Positions 47,110 to 58,736 of a stretch of DNA of 64,000 nt are shown piece by piece. A program made the position numbers and the translations under genes. Below the pieces are notes generated by a model. It saw only the letters and a list, made by a program, of their open reading frames with translations. It was not told the origin of the DNA and made no database searches. The stretch's first letter is position 1. Each line of letters begins with the position of its first letter. Location: NCBI GenBank assembly GCA_958496175.1, contig OY292279.1, forward strand, positions 7,750,001 through 7,814,000, read 5' to 3'. Source of the DNA: Sisyra terminalis. Lineage: Eukaryota; Arthropoda; Insecta; Neuroptera; Sisyridae.

Positions 47110-48257
47110 AAAAAAACACATGGGTGCAATTCACACGTGGTAGAAGTGAAACCTTCAAAAAAGATAAACTTCTAGATACTCAGACGAATGTAAGATTTTA
47201 TGAGTAAGATAATTGTAAAGTTTATTTTACGATTTATTAACATATATATTACATAAAATTATCCTAAATCCAAAATTTTTGCATTTTCGATAAATGATAA
47301 GCTCTCTTATGATAATGGAAGTATGAAAGAAATCCAGTGGTGGAAAAGATGCAGGTATCGTTTAATATTTGAAACTATTGTATTTGGATATCGTTGGAAT
47401 TATATTTTTCTCGATTGCTTGAAAATATGTGCAACCCAGTAAAATATTTTCAATTGCATTAGAATTTTTAATTTTTATCCATATAAGATCTTCTGTCCTG
47501 GGCCTTGTGGTTTTAATTTTCGTTGGAATCACAATCGTTCACAAAAGCAACACATTATAATCGAACATATTGATAAAAAATTTCTAACGAAATTCTTCAT
47601 GAGCAACTTTATTTCGACAAAATTGTGAGTACCTAAGGGTTCGGCTGTACATTCATTTAAGTAGCACCTGAAAAACAGTTCGTAATATTATGTGATATCA
47701 GAATTAATTTTAAATTAGCTTTTATTTTATTGAAATTTCGTGATTGAGGACGAAATATGCGATTAGAAAATATTTGAGTACTTACTAGCATCATTTTCAC
47801 TATTTTGCACAGTCGAAGCATTATTAAATGTATAAGAACTATTGTTTTTCTTATTTAATAATGTTTTTCGGCGTGCCCGAAATTCACGAACACGTTCTGT
47901 TGAACCTTTTGACGTCTATAGAGCCTTGTTTTTTTTTACTTTTTTTGATAATCATGACAATAATCCGTATTTATTTACGGCAAACTTGAAAATTAATTTT
48001 ATTAAAATAATGAAATGTTTATGCTCACAATTATAAAAATAAATTTAACACGGTTGTTATTGGTCGCTTTAAATACCATTCTCAAGTAGCATAATACGCA
48101 GGCGCGCACAACCATGAGAAATAATTGTTTACTACTTCATTCTTTCTCATGTTAAATCTTATAGATTTATGTATATGTCTCTCATTTTATTGTCGCTTTT
48201 TGTTTCCGTTTCATAAAATTTCAAGTCACAACGATGCTTTAGAAATTTTCACTTCAA
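47110..48257 (-). mobile_element. Helitron-derived fragment, copy C
   Basis: Minus orientation and colinear with copy A along its length, so it gives the family boundaries. It has the basic exon with TERVREFRARRK-like coding (about 47840-47920, decayed), donor and acceptor sites, CCFCERL-stop-FQR (about 47515-47545; stop TGA at 47529-47531) and TIPASFPPLDFFHTS (about 47320-47360). The 3' end, near 47110, is CACGTGTGAATTGCACCCAT next to a T-run. Bases 48005-48085 include an extra AATTTAACACGG...TTATTGGTCGC segment also present in copy B but missing in A. Confidence 0.72.
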
Positions 48258-49964
48258 TAATTGGTTGATTTTAGAAGAATATTTTAGCCAATTTTTGAAG
48301 GGTGAAAATTTTATTTTCTATCACATGTGTCTGTCGTAATTTTTTTTACATTAAAGGTGGTTTATTTCTTTCATTATCAACCTTAAGATTTCAATTTGTA
48401 CTTTAGATATAAAATCTATGAATATAGTTATCTATAGAAAGTTAAATTAGTAAAACAAGTATTTGGTTATACCATTAAATACTGATTTAGTTGGACCAGG
48501 ATAAAAAAAAATTGAAAAATCTTAAATCAATGTTTGACAAAAAGTTTTTCATTTTCATTTTTCCGCGAATAAAGAAAAAAATCACTGGCATATAATCAGG
48601 TCAATATTTATGGGTTTATTGGACGTGATCCAAACCTATTTTATCCACCACCCGAAAAATATAATCCTTTCTCCCCATTTAAGCTTTCACCACACATTGC
48701 AAAAAAGCACAAAAAATGTTTACTTTAATTTACGAAGTAAACTTATTGAAAAGAATTCAAAAGTATATTAGCGAAATTTCATAGGAAATACATTTTACTT
48801 GTAAGAAAGTTTTGGCAAAAGTTCAGTGCATATATAAAAGGACATTTCCACTCCATCCATCCCCATTTCGATCCACCTCATCTAACTCGTCTCCATTTGG
48901 TACAACTCACTTTATCATTCCACCATTTTTCCATCCCCCTCGCACATGACCATAGAATCCTTCCCCAGTTCTAATTCCCAACCCCCTTTGGTCCACGTCA
49001 CATTCGATAGCCTAAAACTCGATGGTAGTTTTCTTTGTGCTGTATCGGCGAAATTCTCATACATACAGCCATACAAACACGCCAGTCTCGAGTTTCAAAC
49101 TTTTCGCGCTATCTCGTAATTCCCTATAGACACATGAGGGTGTGTTACTAGCGTTTGGGTACATAACCTATATCTTTATGGTACAGTTGTTACGTATTAT
49201 AATATAATAAATGTATTTGTTATAGGCGCAAAGCGCGGACCAAATGTAGGAAAATGTGACGAGGAAGAATGAAAATGAGACAAAAGTGTATAGAGGGGGT
49301 AAACCTGCGCATACTGTACCATTAAATATCACATAACTATATATAAGAAAACAACTAAAACGATTATAATTCATACGAAACATTAAAAATTATTTATTAC
49401 ATTTAACATCAGACAAAACAGTTATGTTTTCGTCTTTTACTAGTATAACTATATTCTTATCAACCCCAAGATGCCTCACACTATGCCTGTCTTCCGTCTT
49501 GTTATATTATTTTAATAATTAATGCCTTATAACATACTAAATCAACTGTTGAGTTAATTTTAAGCTCGAGCTTTCATTTTCCCTTGTTTTTTGAGATTGT
49601 AAAGAAAAAAATTGGATAAAAAATTTGCTTGTTTTTCCTCTGAATTATTCCAAATAAAATTAACAAATTTGAATTAAAATTGAGCCACATCATTTTCGGT
49701 TTCAATAAAAAAAAATAAGGACATTATTTAGGGTATAAAGGGGTAAGAACTTCAAAATCTTCTGTTATTTATTCTCTAATTGCATAATTTTTGATTATTA
49801 AACTACCCTAAGCCAAAAATTGACTAAATTCATTCCTTTAAGTAATGGGTACTAGATTTTTTCTTTGAAGAGATATAGAAATGATATACTAATTGATAGG
49901 GAAAAAAATGAACTTTTTATATTATTCAAGAAAGCTTTAATATACCATGAATAAAATGGCAACA
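48258..49964. other. No gene recognised
   Basis: 48840-49140 is GC-richer and looks like unique host DNA. The rest is AT-rich, and no frame has a recognisable domain. Confidence 0.45.
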
Positions 49965-50390
49965 ATCTGGATTTTTCCTGATTTTTACGATTTTAAATTG
50001 AAGTCTGTGATAAATTAGGTGTTGATTAAGAATTTATTATTTTATGATTAAACTATGAATTCTTCTGATGCCATGAAACATTCAGTATTATTCAAAAATA
50101 AAATTTTCTTTGAAAAAAAAAATTATAAATTGATCATTTTTAAAAAAGCTCTGAAACTGTGAGTCCAAAAAGCTGATATGGATATTCTTAATTTTAACGA
50201 TTTTTAATTGAAGTCTGTGATAAACCAGGTGTTGACTTGGAATTAAATTTTTTATGAATAAACTATGAACTTCTCTGATACCATGAAAACATCAGGTTTA
50301 ATTGAAAATAAAAATTTTTATGAAAAAAATAAATATTTTGTACATTGAATATTTTAAAAAAAGCTCAGAAACTGTAATCTTAAAAAGCTA
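49965..50390 (+). repeat. Diverged tandem duplication, unit about 210 bp
   Basis: AATTGAAGTCTGTGATAAA, the GGTGTTGA block, AACTATGAA, TCTGAT-CCATGAAA, AAAAAAGCTC and GAAACTGT occur in order twice, offset by about 210 bp (49965-50175 and 50176-50390). No coding frame. Confidence 0.85.
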
Positions 50391-52085
50391 ATATGGAAGG
50401 AAAAATTAAATTTAAACTTTTTAAGAACAAATAGTCTTTATCTTCCTTCTTTAGATCCAGAAGAGTTTGGCTATTAATTGAAGATTCTTATAAGTAACTT
50501 AGGAATTATATCAATTTTTGATGCAATTGTAGAATTAAAAACAAAATAATTTATATTTTTGAATCAATTCAATACTTGAAAAGCAGCAACATTGATATTG
50601 GATTTTGTGAAGAAGAAAAATTTATTCGGGGGAAGTAGCTCTTCCCAAAAATTGCTTGAGGAATTAGGGTATGAATATCCATGGTGGTTTGCAGGTTCAT
50701 AGCTATTTGCTTTTTGTACCTTCAGCACTATAACATGATACATGGAGTATTATCATTTCAACTAGCGAAAAAATATATTCTTTTTTTAATTCAAAAACTT
50801 ACAACCTAAACTTTTATTTTTCATATTTTGAATCTGCACCATTAATTAAATAATCAAAATTTCAAATGATCCTATCTTATGAGTTAAAAAAATCTTCTGT
50901 TTTATGGACTATTATGTAATTTTCACCAGTTCAGTAATTTGCTGCTATATCATGGTGGTAATAGCTGGAGGAGTCGACCTTCATTCCTCTGTCTTTAGAA
51001 TAGTATTCCTCTGAACCTACTGAGTGTTTTTTTCTTCAAACCCCCTTTCGATTATTAAAGAGTAAAAAGGTACAGTATTATCTTTAGAACAATAATTAAT
51101 CACACAACATGCTTTACAATAAATAAAATTATTTTTTTTGAAGTAGGTAAATGACAAAATGATGAAACTTGGCTTGCACATTTGTCCAGGGGAATGACTG
51201 CATTTCATTTTGTACCATAGATTAAAAGTTTTCAAAAAAATCTGCTGAATTATGACTTCTGAGTAATAAAATAAAAACTTACATTTAAATTAAAAGGTTT
51301 AGTAAAAAAAAATCTGCCAAAACTAGACGATCATTCCAACCATCTCGCAATAAACTTATTGTACAAAAGTGAGATGGTAAGAAGGTTCTAAAAATCGAAT
51401 GTTAAAGATTTGCCTGATAGATTTTGTAACTAAACAAATGTTCCTATTAACTATCTTTTGCCAAATTATTATTTTTTATTATTTAACTTCATTTTTATAT
51501 ATTACTTATATATTAACGTTTCACATTATTATTAGCATTGATATTGTTATTTTAGACTATTATTATTATTCCTATTGCTACTGTTGATTGTTCTTAATAT
51601 TTTTGTTGTTGCTTTAAGAATTACCATTATTGTTATTGTTGCCATTGATTGTTAAAAATCTTTGTATTTATACAGCACTAATCTACTGGGATTAGTGCTT
51701 ACATTTGATTGTCTATGGATTGAATGCACTTATTGCAAGCCTGTGCAGATTGTGCAATTTATTTGAAAATAAAAAAAAAAAATATTAAATCTTGAACATT
51801 TTCTTCAAGTTCATTAAATCTACTTCTCATTAATAAACACGATAGCAGTTCAAAGGTCAAAATACAAGTTTGGGCTTAATTGGTGCAAAATTCGTCTCCC
51901 TATGTTAAAACTTTATCAAATAAGGGTAAATGTTAGTATTATGTGACATTAGGGAAGTAAATAGATGCAAAATACATTTCAATAAATCATGAATGTTATG
52001 CTCCCTTAAGAACGTAGAATAATTGTTTAATTTTTTTTTTTGGGGTAATAATTCGTCAGTTATTAGGTTATTAGACATAATTTAT
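50391..52085. other. No gene recognised; contains two short hairpins
   Basis: Inverted repeats at 51339-51346/51371-51378 (ACCATCTC) and 51674-51683/51690-51699 (AGCACTAATC, 6 nt loop). The stretch 51460-51660 is a run of TTATT/TTGTT-type low-complexity sequence. Confidence 0.5.
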
Positions 52086-52330
52086 AGTTTACAAAACCCT
52101 TATTAGACCAATTTTAACTTATGGAATAGAATTATGAGACACCCTCTAATTTTAAGCGTGTCTAAGCTTTTTGGTCGAAAGTTATTCGAAAATTTTTTAA
52201 TGCTCCATATTATTTTCCAAATTAAGTGTTATATTTCCTTATATTTCCGAACTTATTTACGGTGCATTCATTAGATTCCATGATAAATCATTTTCCCATT
52301 CTAATCCTAAAGTTCAAATTCTTCCCTTTA
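52086..52330 (+). pseudogene. Jockey-like LINE C-terminal fragment
   Basis: The plus strand reads YKTLIRPILTYGIEL (about 52090-52136), then in another frame FWSKVIRKFFNAPYYFPN (about 52170-52222), with a further frame giving a decayed tail. YKT-IRPI-TYG-ELW followed by R-I-NAPYYFPN is the conserved region after the RT palm in Jockey-clade LINEs. The piece is about 80 residues long, with stops and at least one shift. It is on the opposite strand from the other two Jockey fragments. Confidence 0.75.
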
Positions 52331-52587
52331 CAAAGGTAAACATAATCATTTCAATAGAAGTTCATATTTTCTTTGATCTTACTAAACATAAGAAAAATTT
52401 AAAATGAATATAAATTGAAAAAAAAATGTTATGTTTTTGTACCAATTTGAAAGGCCAATGTCGAAATCGTTTATCTTTTAAACTGATTTGAAAATTGGTT
52501 GGTATAAAAGCTTTACTTCAAAAGCTTTGACTTCAAATTTCAAACTTTACCTTTAATCCAAATTGTTTAAGTCTTGTTTGTCTTTTT
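52331..52587. other. No recognisable feature
   Basis: Short AT-rich spacer. Confidence 0.5.
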
Positions 52588-52921
52588 AAATATAATAATT
52601 AAATTGTGGGCAATAAGGACAGCTTATTTTTATGACAATTGTGAAGTAATTTTTAAATTTGGGTTAGTATTTAAATAATGGTATTGAAATTTAATTATTT
52701 TTTGGTTAGATTTCACATTAGTTAACTAAGATTTATATAGACTAAGACTTATGAATTGTAATCTATTTATTTATAATTTTGTCAATAGTCGTTGCTATTT
52801 GTAAATGTTATGTATGTTCATTATAGAGCCCTGAAGAAGTCAGAAATAACTGACGAAACGTTGTCGATAAAATAAATAAGATTCCACAAAAAGTTTCGTC
52901 CACAATTTAATTATTATATTT
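52588..52921 (+). mobile_element. 334 bp element with 22 bp inverted ends and an internal hammerhead-like core
   Basis: 52588-52609 is the perfect reverse complement of 52900-52921 (AT-rich, ending AAATTGTGG at the inner left side). The hammerhead-like motif at 52831-52900 lies just inside the right end. No coding sequence. It may be a solo terminal repeat of a Penelope-like element or a non-autonomous derivative. Confidence 0.7.
52831..52900 (+). ncRNA. Hammerhead-ribozyme-like motif
   Basis: CTGAAGA (52831-52837), stem II GTCAG/CTGAC (five pairs), GAAAC (52855-52859), and CGTC ending at 52900. Stem III would pair ACG with CGT across an unusually long loop. Core boxes and stem II are perfect. 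Stem I is not evident. Confidence 0.55.
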
Positions 52922-55365
52922 ACTTTTAATGTAAAAGTATTTGAAAATTCCGGTTTGTGTTTATAATATTCCTTTCTTTTAAAAGATAGAGATTTGCGTA
53001 AGCTTTGCTTAGTAGTAATAAAAAATATAAAAAATTAAGCAAAAAAATTGTCTGGTTTTGATAGTTTATAACTAGATTTATGAAGGTCTTTTTATAATAT
53101 AAAAATCGAAACTTAAAACTGAATTGAAAACGGATAATCCTGTTGTCTTATCCGGGATTTTTTATCCGCGTATTATTATGTGAAAAAGTTTGAATTATTG
53201 TCAGAATATTCCGTAGTCTCTCTATATGTATTTATTTATAGAAATAAATTCGATTGTATTCTAAATAATGTGCGGCTTTGGGACACATTTGGTTAAATGG
53301 ATTAAAAATGCGTCCTGAGGGAATAATGGAGCCGCACACAGACGTGGCATATACGACGTGAACGTTTCCCGTCTCTTTCTTGTTCGCATACCTTTTCCGG
53401 GTTGTAAGAGTATGCGTGTTATTCCTCTCCCAATATTATCCCGCGTATATGTGATACATTCCGGCATCTGCTTCCCTAAATTGTTTCTGATCGTTTCCCA
53501 TAAATTATTTAATCATGACTGAAATAATTTTTCAGTCACGTTTTTTGCATTGACATATAAAAAATCACTCCCGTGACATGAACATGTCCCATGAAAAATG
53601 GCACCATCGACACTACTAAATTATGAATTTTTAATTTGGCCCAAAAAAAAAATCGTGTTTATATAAGGATTTATTTGGATCGTTAATTTAATGTATCAAA
53701 TGATTGTTGATTTAAATTACCCGTTGTATAGTTAACAGATCCTGACAGACAATGATTTTGGGACTTGAAGTCATAAAAGCTTCCCTGTCCTGCATTTGTG
53801 TACCGAAAATTCCATTTCCGCAATGTTATCATCATTAAGACTGATTTATAGTAATGGCATTAGATATGATAGTGGTGGGATAGACATTGGGCGAAAAGCT
53901 AATACTGTTTTCACACAAAGTGTATATAATTACAAGAAACTGAGCACAAAGAGGAGAAATCCGGGATTTCAAAGGAACACAAAAGGACACAAGTTCAATA
54001 TTCCATGTCACATCATTATTTTAAATAAAAAAAAAAACTATCCACGCAAAACTTTTCTTCAAGTCACAATCGAAGCATGTGTATTTTCCAGAGGGTTCAT
54101 GAAAAGAAAATCTCACCCTTAACTCGCACGCAAAATAAACTTTTAACACATTTATTTTTTTTTTAAGATCTCAAGATATATTGGCAAAGTTATAACACAC
54201 ATTTATTTGATTTTTACGTGCGGAATTTAAGGGATGACAAGACAGTTTTTTCAAAGTTCATCTAAACGGAACGCAAACCCTTAAAATAGATTTCAACTTT
54301 AAAAGATGCAATTTCTTACAGTTCGTATCATAGCCTTTATTATGGAGGGTTTCGTTTAACACAAAGTGGATGACGTCTTTATCTATCTAAATAGAAAGTC
54401 TGTTTTAGATAAGGACAATCTATGTGTGTATGTGTGTGGTAATGTCAAGGGGGTGGTTTTGACCGCCACCCTCATCACCAACTGGAGAATATATCTTTGG
54501 TAGAGGTTTCCAGCACATAGACAGCCGGTACAAAGTTTGAGGTTCCCTCTCATCTAATTCCGAACCTATAGGAGACCCCTTATCGTAGATTAAAGGGTTC
54601 GTAGTTGGGATTTCGATAGAGAACATGTTTCGTATTACGTTCAACCCTAACATTTTCTCATTTTAATTACGCTTGATATTCAAAGTCAAAAGTTTTAACC
54701 GAAAATTTTTCATTCACAAATATTTTATATCATCCTTACCCTGGCCCAATTATACGAGTAATAAAAATTGGTTTTCAATTTTTTTTTTCAAAAGCTCACG
54801 CTTTTAAAGCTCCAACCATTACCAAGCCCAATTTTGAAATTTCTCGTAAACTAGAGGGAAATTTAATTTGTCCCAAAGACCTCATTAGATAGAAAGTTTT
54901 GATAGTTAAACAACAGTGGCCATTTGTTTCTCACAAGTCCAGTGGTGGTTTTGGATGAATGTTTAGATAGGCCGAAAACTAAGGAAATGTTTTCTACTTC
55001 GGTGTATCTGTTTTGTACAATTCGCCAATGCAACTCAAAGAGAAAAGTTAACGACAAAAATAGATTGTAAAGGGAGATAACGTACGGAAGTTGGAGGAAT
55101 AAGGAACAGGATAGCAAGTTTCTCAAGTATAATATTATAGTGATACATTGTGTGGAAAACTATGTTTCAATTCGTATGGGTTGTTAAAGAAAGGGGAAAA
55201 AGAACGTTAGGCTTATTGGTTTTTCTACGCAATTTTCCATTCGATTTGGTGCATGTTTTTGATAAAAAGTTTGACAAAATAGTGTTATGCATAGTTTTGT
55301 TGAAAATCTTTTACTTAAAATATACTTGTGGTAAGTACGCAGATTCCAATGGTTCCACTTTTGAT
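52922..55365. other. No gene recognised
   Basis: 53270-53470 is GC-richer and probably unique host DNA. Frames at 53796-54122 (108 codons), 54420-54653 and 54863-55126 have no motif that I recognise. Confidence 0.45.
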
Positions 55366-55806
55366 TAAGGCCCGGTATTTTCACATCTAGATAGGGACAT
55401 TTATCTTCCAGATAAAATTTTAATCGAAAGATAGAGAAAACATGCGTATTTTTACATAAAAAAAGTCATATCTTCAGGATAAAATTAAATCTCCTAGATT
55501 GTTTATTCAGTACTCAGACTTCCGAATAGTCTTTTTATTTAATAAATAGAGCATACATTACTTTCTTATTGTTTCTGCACATAATTGGTGCTATCATACT
55601 TAAGTGAAGCGAAAAAATTATATTACGAAATTTTCCAAAATTTTCTGTCTATTTGGAGATTTACGAATTTATTAGGTAAATATATTGGTGTATATTATCT
55701 ATATGTAAATTAAATAAGCATCAATTTAATGTAATGATACATAGTAATATAAACCAGTTACTTTGTTGATATATTACAATTATAAATAAAAGTGGACATA
55801 GTTACT

Positions 55807-56160
55807 ATGGATGATTTGGAATTGCTCAATGACTCTGAGGAAGAATTGATTCAACTTATAGAAATTATAAATCCTGAACAATAATATAATGTAAGGCCCA
55901 GAACTGATCATTTTAAGAAATGGACAGACCAATAATTTTTCCAAAGATTTCATTTTTCAAAACTTACGGTCGAATTTATATTATTACAAATTGAAGAAAA
56001 ATGTGCAGTACCACACAATATAGCGATAGACCGAATGGAAGAAAATTTTGACATCGATGAGAATTCGGACATGGAAGACAATATTCTTCCAGAAGAACAG
56101 GAAAGAAATGTGGAACTTCATAATGATTTTTCCGCAGACCTTTTATTGATTATTTTATGA
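55807..56160 (+). pseudogene. Harbinger transposase with deleted catalytic core
   Basis: A single 118-codon frame with stops only at codons 26 and 43. The N-terminus MDDLELLNDSEEELIQLIEI and the block RPRTDHFKKWT...FFQRFHFSKLTVEFIL match the start of Harbinger transposases, where F-RRFRLSK is the conserved N-terminal helix region. Codons 61-70 then jump to CAVPHNIAIDR, equivalent to the C-terminal CAVLHNIA block just after the last catalytic acidic residue. About 200 residues with the DDE triad are missing, yet the frame is kept across the junction. The acidic tail NFDIDENSDMEDNILPEEQE is normal for the family. It cannot catalyse transposition. Confidence 0.85.
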
Positions 56161-56260
56161 ATTTATTGCATCATTAAAACGTTTAACAAGAAATATTAAA
56201 ATAAATATATATTTGTATTATGAAAATAAAAATATCTTATTTAATAAAAGTTGTATAAAA

Positions 56261-56495
56261 TTATACATTTTTTAGTTGTTTCTTCTTAATAGAAATTTCA
56301 ATATCCATAAGTTTCATTTTCTTACGATGTATTTCTTCTGCCCTCTTCTCTTCTTGATTAATATTATGAATTTGATTCATTAAAAGTTTGGTTCTAAGGT
56401 CTAAAATTTTATCTAATTTTATAATTCAACAAATCAACTTCTTCATTATTGAAATTTGGACCTCGGGTTTGTTTTTTCTTAACTTTGTTAGACAT
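56261..56495 (-). pseudogene. Harbinger Myb/SANT-like partner protein, middle deleted
   Basis: The minus strand starts MSNKVKKKQTRGPNF then NNEEVDLL, the beginning of the Myb/SANT trihelix protein that accompanies Harbinger transposase and helps it enter the nucleus and bind ends. After about 20 residues the reading continues in another phase with KILDLRTKLLMNQIHNINQE, then EEIHRKKMKLMDIEI and a Lys-rich end, the C-terminal coiled coil of this protein type. The rest of the DNA-binding domain is missing. The deletion or frameshift lies near 56430. Confidence 0.72.
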
Positions 56496-56945
56496 TCTAA
56501 ATTATATGTTATTAATTTGCAGGACGTCTATTTTTATATTTCAAATTCAGTATAAGGGACAACTACAAAACTTCATTTTTTCACACAAGAATGGTGTCTC
56601 TTTCTAACGCCTTTATATTGCTACCAATTTGTCTTTGTTTATCAATATATTGTTTCCTACACTGGCTTATCCATAAACTGTCATTACTGTTCTATTCTTT
56701 TTTATAAGATATCATGCAAATAACTAACCGGAGGTTTGCTTTGGTTGAAAATATAGTTTTTATTTATCTTACAGATAAAATTTAATCTAATAGATAATTA
56801 TCATGGAGATAAGGCCTACCTATACTGAAGTAAAAATACTGGGCCTAAATACAATAATTACTTAATTTAGTTTGAAGTTTATGTATTAAAAAGCTCAAAA
56901 CTTTCACGACAACCTATGAAATTCCAGAAGAGAACTGTTGTGTTA

Positions 56946-57380
56946 AATTCTCTTCTTCTTTTGGTATCTCTTCAACGTTGAAGATTGACGATCATCATGG
57001 AAATTTAGATTTTTGATATAGCAACGCAAAGAATTCCTCTAATGCTTTTTTCGAACCACCAATAAAGGTTAGCTAACCAGGATGTTCTTCTTTCCAGAGC
57101 TATTTTTCCTTCAATTCTGCCGTGAATGATAAACTAGAGTTAGTGATATTTGTCGTCCTGCATAGCATGGCCGAAGTACAGTAACTTTATCTTTATCTTC
57201 TTTATAGATATCATAAGAATTCTTGTGGTATTAAGTTTTGTAAGTACTTCATTATTTCGAATGTGATTCCTCCAAGCTATCTTCACGATTCGGTGATATA
57301 CCCACATTTGAAATGTGGTAATTTTATCTTCCAGTTTTTGAGTAAGAGTTCATCGTACCATTTGGTATAAGACATTAGAG
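56946..57380 (-). pseudogene. RTE-like LINE C-terminal fragment
   Basis: The minus strand reads TLTQKLEDKITTFQMWVYHR (about 57290-57350), IVKIAWRNHIRNNEVLTKL (about 57235-57290), IKIKLLYFGHAMQDDKYH (about 57145-57200), IIHGRIEGKIALERRTSWLA (about 57070-57130), then NLYWWFEKSIRGILCVAISK (about 57015-57072) and SMMIVNLQR (about 56975-57000). The series FEMW-YRRIL-I-W, N-EVL, YFGH-MR, I-GKIEGKRG-GRRR-SW, NLR-WF and AMMIANL is the C-terminal region of an RTE/BovB-like endonuclease-reverse transcriptase. A few stops are present. The fragment ends shortly after the MMIVNL block, close to the natural end of the ORF. Confidence 0.8.
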
Positions 57381-58736
57381 AACACATATTACTTGGCCAT
57401 TTTTAACTGCAGTTCCAGAAATAAAGTTCGATCCATAAAGATTTTCTCATCTTAGTGAAGATTCCTTTGGTTTTCTCAATGCGGATGTGTATTTCCTGCC
57501 CCGTACCGCCGAAAAAAAAAATCTTAAGGTTTTTTTATCTTTGAAATCATATTATTCAACATATTATTAGTTGGTTTTTTAGTTCACAAAAATATGTTAA
57601 TCTCATAGAGTTAGAGATCCAACAGGAATTTCAAAAGTATTGATCAACAAAGCAATCGTTTACCCTACTTTTCTTACTTAAAAATGATTCTTTTCCTTAA
57701 GATTCTTTGGCTATAAATATAAATAAAAAAAATCTTCCATTTTCAGTAAGATCTGGTATATAGCTTAGGAAAAAATGAATTTATCATTTATTGAAAGCTT
57801 TACAAATGAATTATTCCCAAAAAAAACTTTTTTCTGTACTAATTTTTTGCTAATTTCGGGAATTGTTAGTGTCAATGATAAGGCAATGACGAAAAGCCTC
57901 CGTTTTCTATTTGCATCCCTTTATGTATTAAAAAGTAATTGGGTTGTGAAAGTGGGTTTTGCTTTCCGTTGGAAAATAATGTTTTTGCTCGAACGTTAAA
58001 TTTAATTTTCACATAATTATATCCCGGAGCGATGTAACGTTAATTGTAACGGAGCACTACTTGAGTTCGACCATTTCACCCTCGCAACTGGGCGATCCAC
58101 TGTCTTTCCGTATTCCAGTTTCCTAGTTTCGTTAACAATACGACGTGAAACGTACTCAATACAAGTAGGTAACGTAATACCGGAAACATGACCATCCGCT
58201 AAAATCCCCTATAACTTATCTTCGGCTAAGTTCCATCCTTTCTTTCCTATCATTTTCAATTTTCTTTGAGGCCCTTCTTGATTTTGGTGATATCGTAGAT
58301 TTGTTGACTTATGATTGAAAAATTTTCAAAGAAATTATTGCAGGGTTTGTTACAATTGGGTATGCAAAAGGAAAAAAATATTTTTGTAGATTCTTTCTTC
58401 GATAGGTACACTGATAACTTCTATAAGTAGTCAAAAGGCACAGAAAGATTGAAATTCTTGCAGGTATCTTATATCTTAACAAAATTGTTATTCATTTGAA
58501 GTTATCTTTAATTTTTTTGGAAACAAATAAAATTTTATTTTAACCCTTTAGAGGGTAAAATATTTGGAAAAAAAGTTTCCCGATAAATTATTTCATTTTA
58601 ATTTTCCAAAAAATATTGTAACAAATCCTTCATTTCCGTCCATAATTTGAAGTTTGTAAGTGAAAAATTTCATATTTTTTTTCATTTACTTCCACAATCA
58701 AAAAAACAACGTTACGTTTTACATGTATGTGCAATA
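57381..58736. other. No gene recognised
   Basis: 58010-58300 is GC- and CpG-richer and may be unique host DNA. The 74-codon frame at 57775-57999 has no motif. CCCATACCG-like retroelement sequence is absent. Confidence 0.45.
58727..58736 (+). repeat. Putative target-site duplication, left copy
   Basis: ATGTGCAATA directly precedes the foldback element and is repeated at 59746-59755. Confidence 0.8.

Larger units (their letters stand above)
55369..56845 (+). mobile_element. PIF/Harbinger transposon with both genes internally deleted
   Basis: The left end GGCCCGGTATTTTCAC and the reverse complement of the right end GGCCCAGTATTTTTAC form terminal inverted repeats. The target triplet TAA flanks both sides (55366-55368 and 56846-56848), diagnostic for PIF/Harbinger. 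It contains a transposase remnant (plus, 55807-56160) and a Myb/SANT-type partner remnant (minus, 56261-56495), convergently arranged as is typical. At 1477 bp it is about half the size expected for an autonomous element. Confidence 0.88.
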
